Shown piece after piece: positions 51,186 to 60,533 of a stretch of 64,000 bases of DNA. Position 1 is the stretch's first letter. Each line of letters begins with the position of its first letter. The stretch spans positions 394,721 to 458,720 of the forward strand of contig NZ_JAIUZI010000002.1 in the NCBI RefSeq assembly GCF_020171285.1, written 5' to 3'. Position numbers and translations under genes: made by a program. Source of the stretch: Seohaeicola saemankumensis (GTDB lineage Bacteria > Pseudomonadota > Alphaproteobacteria > Rhodobacterales > Rhodobacteraceae). Under the pieces are notes generated by a model, which made no database searches, had not been told where the DNA came from, and saw nothing but the letters and a program-made list of their open reading frames with translations.

Positions 51186-53543
51186 ATGCTTTTCGGTCTT
51201 GATGGCGTCGAAATCGGCCTGATCATTCTATTCCTTTGCCTGTTTGGAGGTATCCTTTCCGGCTTCCCGGTGGCCTTTGCCATTGGTGGCGCGGGGGTCA
51301 TCTCTTTTGGCATCATTGCCGCGCTGGACAGTGCCGGTATCCTCATTCACCAGGCGATCGACACCTCGTCGCAAGCCTATAACGACCTGATCAACTCGGG
51401 TGTGCATTCCGATACGATCTCGGTCTTCCGATACCCGGATTTGCCACGGGTGGCGGAATCGGTCTTTCCGGGCGGCTGGGAACAGGCGCTGGACCGCAAC
51501 GTGTCGTTCATCGTCAACCGGATGAACGAACGGGTTCTGGCGGGGCAGTCCATCGAAACACTGCTGGCGGTGCTGATGTTCGTGCTGATGGGCATCACGC
51601 TGGAACGGTCGAAAATCGCAAACGATCTGCTGACCACAATGGCGCGGGTCTTTGGCCCGCTTCCGGGCGGTCTGGCCGTTTCCATCGTGGTCGTGGGCGC
51701 CTTTCTGGCCGCTTCGACCGGGATTGTTGGGGCAACCGTCGTCACCATGGGCCTGCTGGCGCTGCCGACCATGCTGCGAAACAACTACTCGCCGGAACTG
51801 GCGACGGGCGTGATCGCGGCCTCCGGCACGCTGGGGCAGATCATTCCGCCTTCCATCGTGATCGTGCTGCTGGGCACCCTGGCGGGGGATCTCTATTCCA
51901 CCGCGCAGGAAGACCGCGCCAATACCGCTGGTTGTTCCGATGCGTTGACCTATCTGGGCGAACCGGCTGTGGTTTCGGTTGGTACGCTGTTCCAGGCCGC
52001 GCTGTTGCCGGGCATCCTGTTGGCGCTGCTCTACGCGCTCTATGCCTTTGGCTATGCGTTGTTGAATCCGGAAAAGGCACCGGCAGTCGAACTGGGCAGC
52101 ACCAACAACGAACCGGTGACCCGTGGCGAGGCGCTGTCGTGGTTCCTGGTCGCGCCCATCGGTCTGATTGGCGGTGCTCTTCTGTTGGGCAGCGTCGGGA
52201 TCATCGGCAGCCAAGACATTCAGGTCTCAAGCTTTTCGCAGTCCAGTGAATCCGCCAGCCTGCGCACAAAAGTTTCCGATCAGTGCAAGGCGTCGATGAT
52301 CGAACTGCACGGGCAAGAGGCATGGGACGCGGCCGTCGCCGAACAGGCCGAAATCGACAATGCCGGCGGCGCCGCCGAAAGCCACCGTCTGACAGATGAG
52401 GAGATGGTTGCCGCAATCGACGCCAAGATTTCCGCCGCTGCTCCGATCGGTACCGGTATCGCCACGCTGGTGGTGATGCTGGGCGTTGTTCTGGTTTTCG
52501 CACGCGGGGTCGCGCCGTCCGCCAACCCCAGGCCACTGGCTCTGGGTGCCATCGGTTTGGTGCTTGTGGTGTTGGTCGACATGTTTCTGATCGGGCCCGC
52601 CGCTTCTTCGGGCAAGACGTTCTTGCTGGTGGCCCTGCCTTTCCTGTTGGCGCTTTACGGGTGCAAAGAAGCTGCGGCGCGGTTGGCCCAGAATGATCTG
52701 ATCCGGGTGGTGTTCCCGCCGCTGGTCCTGATCGTTGCCGTGCTTGGTTCGATCCTGGGCGGTATCACCAATCCGACGCCGGCAGCGGCGCTTGGGGCCG
52801 GTGGCGCGATCATGCTTGCGGCCTATCGCAAGCTGAAGGACGAAAACCGTTCGGGCAAGGTGATCATCTGGTCGACCTTTGCGATCCTCATCTGCATCCT
52901 GATCGGCGTAAACTTTGACCTGCGGGTCAATCAGGAGGGGGTTTCGCTTGAAACCTGGATCGCCTTTATCGCGGCTTATGGCGCCTATCTCTATGCCTTG
53001 TTCGGCCTGTTCTTTGGCTGCTGGGTGCTGTTCGCCGGCGGTGTTCTGACACCGGTGGTACGAGAGACGGCCAAGGTGACATCCATGGTCTTCACCATCC
53101 TGATCGGGTCACAGTTGCTGAACCTGGTGGTGATCTCCTTTGGCGGCGAACACTACATCCAGCAGTTCCTCAAGAGCTTTGACAACGAGTTCACGGTCTT
53201 CCTGATCGTGATGCTGGTGCTGTTCTTCCTGGGCTTCGTGCTGGATTTCCTGGAAATCATCTACATCGTGATCCCGATTGTCGGGCCGGTGATCTATGGC
53301 GGGTCCTTCGATCCGAAATGGGTGACCATCATGGTGGCGGTGAACCTGCAGACCTCTTTCCTGACACCACCGTTCGGTTTCGCGCTGTTCTACCTGCGCG
53401 GGGTCGCGCCCAAGGAGGTTACGACTGGTCACATCTACCGGGGGATCCTGCCGTTTGTTCTGATCCAGGTTCTGGGTCTGGGCATCTTGTGGTTCTTCCC
53501 CAGCATCGTGACCATCGTGCCAGACCTGATTGGGGTGAACTGA
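51186..53543 (+). CDS. TRAP transporter large permease, expanded form (785 aa)
   Basis: About 350 aa longer than standard DctM. It begins like DctM (IILFLCLFGGILSGFPVAFA), then a non-membrane insert (~55-115: NDLINSGVHSDTISVFRYPD), then ETLLAVLMFVLMGITLERSK and GVIAASGTLGQIIPPSIVIV. A large central insert (~residues 290-560) has extra helices and a soluble part (SESASLRTKVSDQCKASMIE). The C-terminal DctM end resumes (FLTPPFGFALFYLRGVAPKE). Such expanded forms occur in the TakM branch, so this is one protein and not a frameshift fusion. Follows TakQ-like by 17 bp; ends at a strong terminator. Confidence 0.9.
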   Translation: MLFGLDGVEIGLIILFLCLFGGILSGFPVAFAIGGAGVISFGIIAALDSAGILIHQAIDTSSQAYNDLINSGVHSDTISVFRYPDLPRVAESVFPGGWEQALDRNVSFIVNRMNERVLAGQSIETLLAVLMFVLMGITLERSKIANDLLTTMARVFGPLPGGLAVSIVVVGAFLAASTGIVGATVVTMGLLALPTMLRNNYSPELATGVIAASGTLGQIIPPSIVIVLLGTLAGDLYSTAQEDRANTAGCSDALTYLGEPAVVSVGTLFQAALLPGILLALLYALYAFGYALLNPEKAPAVELGSTNNEPVTRGEALSWFLVAPIGLIGGALLLGSVGIIGSQDIQVSSFSQSSESASLRTKVSDQCKASMIELHGQEAWDAAVAEQAEIDNAGGAAESHRLTDEEMVAAIDAKISAAAPIGTGIATLVVMLGVVLVFARGVAPSANPRPLALGAIGLVLVVLVDMFLIGPAASSGKTFLLVALPFLLALYGCKEAAARLAQNDLIRVVFPPLVLIVAVLGSILGGITNPTPAAALGAGGAIMLAAYRKLKDENRSGKVIIWSTFAILICILIGVNFDLRVNQEGVSLETWIAFIAAYGAYLYALFGLFFGCWVLFAGGVLTPVVRETAKVTSMVFTILIGSQLLNLVVISFGGEHYIQQFLKSFDNEFTVFLIVMLVLFFLGFVLDFLEIIYIVIPIVGPVIYGGSFDPKWVTIMVAVNLQTSFLTPPFGFALFYLRGVAPKEVTTGHIYRGILPFVLIQVLGLGILWFFPSIVTIVPDLIGVN

Positions 53544-53566
53544 CACGGTTCGACATGAACAATAAG

Positions 53567-53592
53567 AAAGGGGGCCGCGCGGCCCCCTTTTT
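53567..53592. terminator. Bidirectional terminator after the second TRAP operon
   Basis: AAAGGGGGCC (53567-53576), GCGC loop, GGCCCCCTTT (53581-53590) then TT; A-rich on one side and T-rich on the other, so it also serves the convergent DUF2855 gene ending at 53613. Confidence 0.9.
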
Positions 53593-53612
53593 CATCATCG
53601 CTGGCCATCCGT

Positions 53613-54695
53613 TCAGATGGTGACGGTCCAAGCCTGATCCGGGGGTGTTCGCCCCTCCAGCACCTCGCGATAGGCCGCTTCTGCTTCGGCTGGGCCTTCG
53701 GCATGATTGAGCGTGAGCCAGCTCTTGCTTGATCGCATCGCCTGTTGCCAGAAGGCGTCGGACCGGCGTTCGAATTCTGCCGGCCCCCAGTCTTTGCCAC
53801 GCTTGGCTATGTGGCCGGGGGCGAAGAACATCGCGCTGCGGTCACGGATGTAATCCGCGCCCATCCCGGCTTCGCTGTAGTGCGTTAGACCGACGTGGCT
53901 GGTAAACGACATATTGTCGCCCAACAGCTTGTGCAGGCGGCCGATCACGCTGCCATTACCGGACATGTCGATAATCAGAGTCTTGCGGTCGGTTGCCACA
54001 AGCTCTTCGATCTCGTCATACAGGATCACGTCGTCATAGAGGTCGAGTGCCACGACCTTGTCGCGGTTCCCGGCGGACGTCAGCCCGATAACGGTTGGAG
54101 CATTTGGATCAGCCTTGAAGGCATAGCCGGTGCCGATGCCGGTTTTGGACGAAGCTGAGACGATCAACACCTGTTCGGCGCCGAACCAGTCGTTGTCGAG
54201 GGCGAAATCATAGAGACAGTACGAGGTCGCATACAGCGGCCAGAGCACCATTCGCATGTCATCGGTGGCCGGATCGTCCTGAGGATCGTTCGATAAACGA
54301 AGGTACCGGTTATAGACCGCCGCAAGATCGCGCCGGTTTTCAGATCCGTCAAAGAACCGACTGTCGTCAACACCGGCGGGTTCCAGCACCGCGTGGCTGC
54401 CCATCGGCCAATAGCCATACAGTCGTTCCCCTTCGGCAATGTCTGCCGCATTTGAGTGTTCGACGACCCCGATGCCCCAGACCGGAATGACACCCCAGGC
54501 GCTATCGGACGGGGGGTAGAAATTCCAGTATCCGATCCGGTCGCCGACAACCCCATAGGTGATGTTGTTGGCGGTCAGCCCGAACCGGGCAACCCGCACC
54601 AGAATCTGACCGTCTTTTAGGTCCGACGACGATTTCGTGACCCGTAGCTCCGCCAGGTCTGACTTGCGAACTTCTAACGTGGTGATTCCCGACAT
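53613..54695 (-). CDS. DUF2855 family protein
   Basis: 360 aa. MSGITTLEVRKSDLAELRVT opens a domain with medium-chain-dehydrogenase-like layout (GQILVRVARFGLTANNITYG; WGVIPVWGIGVVEHSNAADI; LYGYWPMGSHAVLEPAGV), then a Rossmann-like half (VLIVSASSKTGIGTGYAFKA; VIGLTSAGNRDKVVALDLYD; TLIIDMSGNGSVIGRLHKLL). It matches DUF2855, an uncharacterised relative of zinc-less MDR reductases. Substrate unknown, and zinc ligands are not evident. Monocistronic. Confidence 0.85.
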   Translation of the reverse strand: MSGITTLEVRKSDLAELRVTKSSSDLKDGQILVRVARFGLTANNITYGVVGDRIGYWNFYPPSDSAWGVIPVWGIGVVEHSNAADIAEGERLYGYWPMGSHAVLEPAGVDDSRFFDGSENRRDLAAVYNRYLRLSNDPQDDPATDDMRMVLWPLYATSYCLYDFALDNDWFGAEQVLIVSASSKTGIGTGYAFKADPNAPTVIGLTSAGNRDKVVALDLYDDVILYDEIEELVATDRKTLIIDMSGNGSVIGRLHKLLGDNMSFTSHVGLTHYSEAGMGADYIRDRSAMFFAPGHIAKRGKDWGPAEFERRSDAFWQQAMRSSKSWLTLNHAEGPAEAEAAYREVLEGRTPPDQAWTVTI

Positions 54696-54757
54696 CCCTG
54701 CCTCCCTTTTTCGGCAGCCTAGACTGCCGAAGCCATCAACGAAGCAACGACGCCGCG

Positions 54758-55573
54758 TCAGCCATGGGTCGGGCGGCGGTCGGGCAGGCTGATGTTTGCT
54801 ACCTGCTCGGCAATGGGGTCGGTTGACAGCGGGTGCGTGGTGTCATCGAAATCCTGCGGATCGGTCATCGGCCGCCAGGTGCCTCCGACATAGACCTCGA
54901 GGCCGGAGAACCGCGCTTTGTACCCCATCTTGGCGCTGCCAGGGACCCAGTATCCCAAGTAAACATAAGGCAGCCCGGCTTGGCGTGCGATCTCGATGTG
55001 ATCCAAAATCATCCATGTACCGAGAGACGCCTGTGGCCGATCCGGGGCGTAGAAGGAATAGACCATCGACAACCCGTCATCGAGCACATCGGTCAGGCTA
55101 ACGGCAATCAATGCCTCGTCATCGGTATATTCGATCACGCGGCTGCGGATCGGTGTTTCCTCGACCATGGCGGCAAATTCAAAGACATCCATGTCGGCCA
55201 TGCCGCCATCGGCATGGCGGGCGTCCAGGTAAGACCGGAACAGCGCGTACTGGTCTTCGGTTGCCCACGGCGAGGTCGCACGGCGATTCATCGCTGCATT
55301 TCTGCGCAATACCCGCTTCTGTGTCTTCGAGGGTTTGAAGTTGGAAATGTTGATCCGGGCCGACAAACAGGCAGAGCAATCGGCGCAGGACGGTCTGTAC
55401 AATACGTTCTGTGACCGCCTGAAACCCTGCTGAGACAGCGAGTTGTTCAGCTGTTCCGCTCCTTCGCCCTGAAGGGCGGTGAACAGCTTGCGCTCCATCC
55501 TGCCGTCAAGATAAGGGCACGGCTGTGGGGCGGTCACGTAGAATTGTGGCGCAATCGGCAGCGTATGGCGCAT
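54758..55573 (-). CDS. bpt: Leucyl-(aspartate/glutamate) protein transferase Bpt (N-end rule)
   Basis: 271 aa from 55573. N-terminal [20 protein letters not shown] and [20 protein letters not shown] (cysteine cluster), then SSRF-like basic region [20 protein letters not shown], and the acyltransferase core [60 protein letters not shown]. It adds Leu from Leu-tRNA to proteins starting with Asp/Glu, marking them for ClpAP. The second of two close ATGs is chosen since CCGGG sits at a proper distance from it and directly abuts the first. Confidence 0.94.
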   Translation of the reverse strand: MRHTLPIAPQFYVTAPQPCPYLDGRMERKLFTALQGEGAEQLNNSLSQQGFRRSQNVLYRPSCADCSACLSARINISNFKPSKTQKRVLRRNAAMNRRATSPWATEDQYALFRSYLDARHADGGMADMDVFEFAAMVEETPIRSRVIEYTDDEALIAVSLTDVLDDGLSMVYSFYAPDRPQASLGTWMILDHIEIARQAGLPYVYLGYWVPGSAKMGYKARFSGLEVYVGGTWRPMTDPQDFDDTTHPLSTDPIAEQVANISLPDRRPTHG

Positions 55574-55644
55574 GGACATCCCGGACTTGTTTCAACAAAT
55601 GATAACAACCGATCTGACCAGCGCCAAGTGCGGATTGAGCGGGT

Positions 55645-56082
55645 CTAGATCGCCGCCCGCCGGTTCAATGCTACGGTTCCCAAAAAGGCGTCCGTCAATC
55701 CCTGGCCGCGCGCGCCGGTCAGCATCATCACCACTGATATCACCTGCAACAGGGGGATCGCGAGGCTGATGGTATAGCCCGTGGTGTGTGCCAATGCGCC
55801 GCCTAAATCCAGCCGGGCACCGTAGGCGTCACGCAATTCGATCCCGGCAAAGCGCATGCCCAGCGTTGCGGACCCGTTGGCGATGGTCACGACCCGATAG
55901 GCAAAGCCTACGACGAGGTAGAGAATTGGCCAGATAAAGAAACCGACAAACAGGGTCAGTGTAACCACGATCAGCGCGATCAGCAGGATTACGATACTAT
56001 CGATGATCCACGCAATTAGCCGTTTCAGAGGCACGGACGCATAGAACTGTGGTTGGCGATGGGGGTCGGGAAGCTGTTGCAT
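55645..56082 (-). CDS. RDD family membrane protein
   Basis: 145 aa from 56082. MQQLPDPHRQPQFYASVPLK precedes the RDD domain: RLIAWIIDSIVILLIALIVV (Arg-Asp-Asp-like motif as RLIAWIIDS), WPILYLVVGFAYRVVTIANG, SATLGMRFAGIELRD, TGYTISLAIPLLQVISVVMM. Three or four helices. Function of RDD proteins is generally unclear, and some are linked to Na+/H+ exchange. The start is set by the first codon that opens the family N-terminus; the longer frame runs through the next gene. Confidence 0.85.
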   Translation of the reverse strand: MQQLPDPHRQPQFYASVPLKRLIAWIIDSIVILLIALIVVTLTLFVGFFIWPILYLVVGFAYRVVTIANGSATLGMRFAGIELRDAYGARLDLGGALAHTTGYTISLAIPLLQVISVVMMLTGARGQGLTDAFLGTVALNRRAAI

Positions 56083-56110
56083 GGGTCCATACGAATGGGG
56101 GAAAGAGGTC

Positions 56111-56134
56111 GCCCCGGACGCTTGCGCCCGGGGC
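56111..56134 (-). terminator. Hairpin between DUF2852 and RDD genes
   Basis: GCCCCGG (56111-56117) with CCGGGGC (56128-56134), inner GC pairs; GACCTCTTTCCC follows on the minus strand. Likely partial terminator of the DUF2852 gene. Confidence 0.5.
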
Positions 56135-56164
56135 TGCGAGGGACTTGGTGACGAACGGCAGAGA

Positions 56165-56614
56165 TCAGGCCGCGTCGTCGTCGGTTTTGTTGTCGTCTTC
56201 GCCAGCCTTGCGGGCACGTTCTTCCATGAACTGGTCGAACTCGGCCTTGTCCTTGGCTTCGCGCAGACGCTCAAGGAAGTTCTCGAAGTCGCTCTGTTCG
56301 CGTTCGAGACGGCGCAGGGTTTCTTCCTTGTACATGTCAAAGGCGGTGTTGCCGGTTGAAGACATGGCGCGCATCCCATGACGGGCCCATGGCGGTCCGT
56401 GGCGGCGGGAACGGTGATGGCAGGATTTGCTGAACATGCGTTTGCTCCAGATCATATAGAACAGAAGGGCGAGGCCGACGGGCCAGAAGAAGACAAAGCC
56501 AAGGACCATGGCAGCGATCCAGGCACCTTTGCCCTTGTCGTCAAGCCAGGCTTCAGCGCGGGAAAACCAGCCCGGATGGTCCGGGGCAGGGACGGGGTCG
56601 GTTATGGTGGTCAT
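56165..56614 (-). CDS. DUF2852 family membrane protein
   Basis: 149 aa from 56614. A membrane segment GAWIAAMVLGFVFFWPVGLA then LLFYMIWSKRMF, a basic His-rich patch (KSCHHRSRRHGPPWARHG), and a long helical charged C-terminus (YKEETLRRLEREQSDFENFL; EARDKAEF-like AKDKAEFDQFMEERARK), probably coiled coil. It matches DUF2852, found across alphaproteobacteria and of unknown function. The start MTTITDPV lies after GGAGACACC. Downstream RDD gene is 82 bp away; the upstream region has multiple dyads (56634-56722). Confidence 0.85.
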   Translation of the reverse strand: MTTITDPVPAPDHPGWFSRAEAWLDDKGKGAWIAAMVLGFVFFWPVGLALLFYMIWSKRMFSKSCHHRSRRHGPPWARHGMRAMSSTGNTAFDMYKEETLRRLEREQSDFENFLERLREAKDKAEFDQFMEERARKAGEDDNKTDDDAA

Positions 56615-56633
56615 TGTCGGTGTCTCCAGGTTT

Positions 56634-56722
56634 GATGTGATGTAAATGCCTTTCACATCATGATAGATCGGAGTTCCGTTCCCGTATTGCAAGGGGAGAT
56701 GTGAATGTTTTTTACATTCACT
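56634..56722 (-). promoter_or_regulatory. Dyad-rich promoter region of the DUF2852 gene
   Basis: GATGTGA/TCACATC (56634-56640, 56653-56659) and GTGAATGT/ACATTCAC (56702-56709, 56715-56722), with the shared word TGTAAA near both. AT-rich compared to neighbours. Two sites about 65 bp apart on one promoter suggest a dedicated repressor or activator, which is not identified. Confidence 0.5.
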
Positions 56723-56726
56723 TAAT

Positions 56727-57194
56727 TTATATCGTAAAATCAATGATCTGAGCGCTGCAGAGCTGCACCAGGCGCATCGGATCAATAGCAAAAACATGGT
56801 GTGGAGTCCCGGCGGCGGCCCAGATCCGGGCGAAATCCTGCAACCGAGGGTCCATGTAGGCGCGAATTGGATTAAGGTGCCCCACCGGCGAAACACCCCC
56901 GATGGCGAAGCCGGTTTGCGTCCGAACCAGTGCGGCATCGGCCTTGCCCAGGGGTTCACCGGCTACGGCAGCAGCCTTGATGGCATCGACCCGGTTGCCG
57001 CCAGCGGTCAGAAACAAAATGGCGCTATCGGTTTCTTCTCCACGAAAGATGATCGATTTGGCGATCTGATCGACGTCGCAATCAACCGCCCTGGCCGCAT
57101 CGGCCGCAGTGCGTGCCATTGGCGTTTCGATGATCTCGGGATCCAACCCGGCGGATTGCAGGGCGGCGCGAACTCGTTTCAGGCTTTTGCTCAT
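56727..57194 (-). CDS. ybaK: YbaK/EbsC aminoacyl-tRNA deacylase
   Basis: 155 aa. The YbaK fold: ARTAADAARAVDCDVDQIAK (with IAKSIIF, the conserved Lys), AILFLTAGGNRVDAIKAAAV, and TGFAIGGVSPVGHL, the signature GG(V/I)xPxGH loop. It removes mischarged amino acid from tRNA(Pro) (Cys-tRNA(Pro) in YbaK; ProX-like variants clear Ala). The start is at 57194, 84 bp from divergent glnE. Confidence 0.93.
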   Translation of the reverse strand: MSKSLKRVRAALQSAGLDPEIIETPMARTAADAARAVDCDVDQIAKSIIFRGEETDSAILFLTAGGNRVDAIKAAAVAGEPLGKADAALVRTQTGFAIGGVSPVGHLNPIRAYMDPRLQDFARIWAAAGTPHHVFAIDPMRLVQLCSAQIIDFTI

Positions 57195-57278
57195 GCGCCG
57201 AAGTTTTGCCCGGCTTCGTGGCGGGTTTCAAGGATTTGCCGCATTGACCTTGGACAATCCCGGACGCAGTTTGGCGCC

Positions 57279-60068
57279 ATGTCCGGACCTTTGAAAATAG
57301 CCCGCCTGCCTCGCCCGTTCGACCCTGCGCTGGGGGCCGAAGCCCGGGGCGCCGTACCTGCACTGACAGGAGATCTGGCCTCATTGATCGAAGGGGCAGG
57401 CGGGTCCAGCCCATATTTGAAAGGGTTGATCGAACGCGAATCCGAATGGATTGCGCAGGCGCTCGAAGACCCAGACACGTCTGCCTGTGATCTTATGGCG
57501 GAGATGCGCGAGCTGCCACCTGACCAGTTAAAGCCGGGGTTGCGTCGCGGAAAGCGGCGGCTGGCGCTGCTTACGGCACTTGCCGATCTCGCCGGTGCCT
57601 GGCCGCTGGAACGGGTAACCGGTTTGCTTACCGATCTGGGCGGTCTGGGCTGCGATGTGGCGATCAAGGCGGAAATCGCGGCGCTGATCCGGCGCGGCAA
57701 GCTGCCGGGGCAGGGCGAAGGCGATGTGGAGACTGCCGCAGGGTTGACCGTTCTGGCGATGGGCAAGATGGGTGCGCATGAACTCAACTACAGCTCAGAC
57801 ATAGACCTGATCTGTCTGTTCGATGAAACCCGCTATGACCCGGATGATTTTCACGAGGCACGTCAGGCGCTGGTTCGTGCGACACGCAACATGAGCACGG
57901 CGCTCAGCGAAAAGACCGCCGATGGGTATGTATTCCGTACCGACCTGCGGCTGCGCCCTGATCCGTCAGTAACACCGGTCTGCTTGTCGATGGCCGCCGC
58001 CGAGACCTATTACGAAAGCCTTGGCCGCACATGGGAACGGGCGGCCTATATCAAGGCGCGCCCCTGTGCCGGTGATCTGGAGGCCGGCGCACGCTTTCTG
58101 AAAACGCTGACGCCATTCGTCTGGCGCCGTCATCTGGATTTCGCGGCGATTGAGGACGCTCACGACATGCGGTTGCGCATCCGCGAAACAAAGGGTACGG
58201 GCGGACCGACGTCTGTTCCCGGCCACGATATGAAACTGGGGCGCGGCGGAATTCGTGAGATCGAGTTCTTTACGCAGACCAGACAGCTGATTGCCGGTGG
58301 CCGTGATCGAGACTTGCGGGTTCGCGGCACGGTGCCGGGCCTGGCAGCGCTGGCCGGAAAGGGATGGATCCCCAAGGATGTTGCGGATCGCCTGACCGAT
58401 CACTACCGCAGCCACCGTGAAGTCGAACACCGGATCCAGATGGTGCACGACGCCCAGACCCACAAGGTGCCGCAGTCGCCGGATGGCCTGGCGCGGGTAG
58501 CTTGTCTGATGGGCACCGACGTTGACAGCCTGACGGCGGACCTGTCCTTGCGACTGGCCGAGGTACACGAACTGACCGAAGGCTTCTTTGCGCCGGGCAG
58601 CGACCCTAAACCGGCCAAGCAATCTCAGGAGTTAGACGCATCCGTTCTGGCGCGCTGGCCCGGCTACCCGGCATTGCGGACGCAAAGGGCCGCGCGGATC
58701 TTTGAACGGCTGAAGCCGGAACTTCTGTCGCGCCTGTCACGGACCGCGCGGCCGGACGAAGCGCTGCTGGCGCTTGACGGGTTCCTGTCCGGGCTGCCGG
58801 CGGGGGTGCAGCTGTTTTCGCTGTTTGACGCCAACCCGCAGCTGATCGATCTGTTGATTGATATCGTGGGCACCTCGCCTGAATTGGCGAGTTATCTATC
58901 GCGGAATGCATCGGTGTTTGACGCTGTAATTGGTGGCGATTTCTTTGCGCCCTGGCCGGGGTGCGCGGCCCTGAAGGAGGAACTGACCGCCCGGTTGAAC
59001 GCCGAGGTGGACTATGAGCGGCAATTGGATAGCGCCCGTGCCTGGATGAAGGAATGGCATTTCCGTGTGGGGGTCCACCATCTGCGCGGACTTATTCCCG
59101 CCGCCGAGGCGGCAGAGCACTATGCCGATCTGGCCGATGCGGTGATCGGAGCGCTGATCCCGGTGGTCGTTGGGCAATTCGCGCGCAAACACGGGCGGCC
59201 ACCGGGACGAGGCGGCGTGGTTCTCGGGATGGGATCGCTGGGCGCGCGGCGGTTGAACGCGATGTCGGATCTGGACGTGATCATGATCTATGATCCGGAC
59301 GGCGAAGACAGCTCGGACGGTCCACGTCCACTGGCGACGCGACCGTATTACGCCCGGTTGACGCAATCGGTGATCACTGCCCTGACAGCGCCCATGGCCC
59401 AGGGACGCTTGTTCGAAGTCGACATGCGGCTGCGCCCGTCAGGAAATCAGGGACCGGTGGCAACCAGCTGGGCGAGTTTTACCAATTATCAGAAGACCGA
59501 AGCGTGGACGTGGGAACATCTGGCGCTGACACGAGCGCGGGTGGTGGCGGGGTCCGCTGAACTGGCTGATGACGTGGAAGCGTTTCGGCGGGGCATCGTG
59601 GGCTTGCCACGCGATCGTGCGGAGGTGTTGCGTGACGTGGTCGAAATGCGCGACCGACTGGCCGCGGCAAAGACACCGTCGGGTGTCTGGGATGCCAAGA
59701 CTGGGCCGGGCCGGCTGCTGGATATCGAATTGTTGGCGCAGGCCGGTGCACTGCTGTCAGGGACCGTGGAGCGGGACGTGGCCAGCGGCCTGCGTGGCGG
59801 TGTGTCCTGCGGCTGGCTGACGGATGCCGAATGTGGAGAGTTGCTGGACTGCTACGAGTTGCAGTGGTCGGTTCAGATGGCGGCCAAGCTGATCTCGGGC
59901 AAGGCGATTTCGTCCCAACGCATCGGCGAGGGCGGTCAGGCCTTCTTGTGCCGGGGAACGGGATTTGACACGACCGAGGGATTGCAGAATGCGCTGGAAG
60001 CCAGCTATGACACCGCAGCGAACCTGATATCTGGCGCGCTGGAACGGGAGAGAGCAGATGAAAAGTGA
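57279..60068 (+). CDS. glnE: Bifunctional glutamine synthetase adenylyltransferase/deadenylase
   Basis: 929 aa. Two nucleotidyltransferase domains: the first (deadenylase) with LAMGKMGAHELNYSSDIDLI near residue 170, the second (adenylylation) with LGMGSLGARRLNAMSDLDVI near residue 662. These are GxxD/GSDxD sites for metal and ATP. Helical PII-binding linkers separate them (ILIDIVGTSPE-like: LIDLLIDIVGTSPELASYLS). It adenylates glutamine synthetase under nitrogen excess and reverses this when starved, under PII control. The start at 57279 opens MSGPLKIARLPRPFDPALG; a longer frame runs into ybaK and is rejected. The 3' end overlaps the next gene by 11 bp. Confidence 0.95.
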   Translation: MSGPLKIARLPRPFDPALGAEARGAVPALTGDLASLIEGAGGSSPYLKGLIERESEWIAQALEDPDTSACDLMAEMRELPPDQLKPGLRRGKRRLALLTALADLAGAWPLERVTGLLTDLGGLGCDVAIKAEIAALIRRGKLPGQGEGDVETAAGLTVLAMGKMGAHELNYSSDIDLICLFDETRYDPDDFHEARQALVRATRNMSTALSEKTADGYVFRTDLRLRPDPSVTPVCLSMAAAETYYESLGRTWERAAYIKARPCAGDLEAGARFLKTLTPFVWRRHLDFAAIEDAHDMRLRIRETKGTGGPTSVPGHDMKLGRGGIREIEFFTQTRQLIAGGRDRDLRVRGTVPGLAALAGKGWIPKDVADRLTDHYRSHREVEHRIQMVHDAQTHKVPQSPDGLARVACLMGTDVDSLTADLSLRLAEVHELTEGFFAPGSDPKPAKQSQELDASVLARWPGYPALRTQRAARIFERLKPELLSRLSRTARPDEALLALDGFLSGLPAGVQLFSLFDANPQLIDLLIDIVGTSPELASYLSRNASVFDAVIGGDFFAPWPGCAALKEELTARLNAEVDYERQLDSARAWMKEWHFRVGVHHLRGLIPAAEAAEHYADLADAVIGALIPVVVGQFARKHGRPPGRGGVVLGMGSLGARRLNAMSDLDVIMIYDPDGEDSSDGPRPLATRPYYARLTQSVITALTAPMAQGRLFEVDMRLRPSGNQGPVATSWASFTNYQKTEAWTWEHLALTRARVVAGSAELADDVEAFRRGIVGLPRDRAEVLRDVVEMRDRLAAAKTPSGVWDAKTGPGRLLDIELLAQAGALLSGTVERDVASGLRGGVSCGWLTDAECGELLDCYELQWSVQMAAKLISGKAISSQRIGEGGQAFLCRGTGFDTTEGLQNALEASYDTAANLISGALERERADEK

Positions 60069-60330
60069 TCTGGCCGAAGATCCCAAGGGGCTGATCATGG
60101 AAGCCTATCGGATTGATGGCATCACTCCCGAAGAATGCCGCAGCATCTTTCTGGACTGGGCTCTGAGCTTGCCAGACGAAATGTCTCCTCACTCGGCACT
60201 GGAAATCCTGATCCGGACTTACGCCACCGGTGCCGAAGGTCATCCGATGACGGGCGTCATGCGCGAGGGACTGACGAAACTGTCTGCCCCACGCCGGCGT
60301 GGGGGATGGAAAACACGGCCGCGCAACTGA
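60058..60330 (+). CDS. Small protein downstream of glnE, 90 aa
   Basis: MKSDLAEDPKGLIMEAYRID then GITPEECRSIFLDWALSLPD and EMSPHSALEILIRTYATGAE. Two helices in a compact acidic domain, with a basic tail (PRRRGGWKTRPRN). Overlaps glnE by 11 bp, so translation is linked. Conserved-looking in Rhodobacterales next to glnE, function unknown; a partner for glnE regulation is inference. Confidence 0.72.
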   Translation: MKSDLAEDPKGLIMEAYRIDGITPEECRSIFLDWALSLPDEMSPHSALEILIRTYATGAEGHPMTGVMREGLTKLSAPRRRGGWKTRPRN

Positions 60331-60533
60331 CTGAGCCAGAGGTGGTGAGGTTGGGTAACCCTTTGCCGTGAAAGGGAGAAAACCCTCTCTTCCACGAGCT
60401 CGGCTTGCTTTGGGAACCGCCAAGTATCCTGAAATCGTACTGAATTGGCCCAAAATTTGTCTCAATTCACCGACAATCCTTGGACAGGAAAACAACAAGA
60501 GTCCGTTTCGAGGCTCGTCCAAGGAGAAAAACC

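Noticed and set aside
60331..60533. Possible terminator or small gene before the lipoprotein
   Set aside because: Only short imperfect pairings (GGGTAACCC near 60353) and no convincing frame; probably just the promoter region of the lipoprotein gene.
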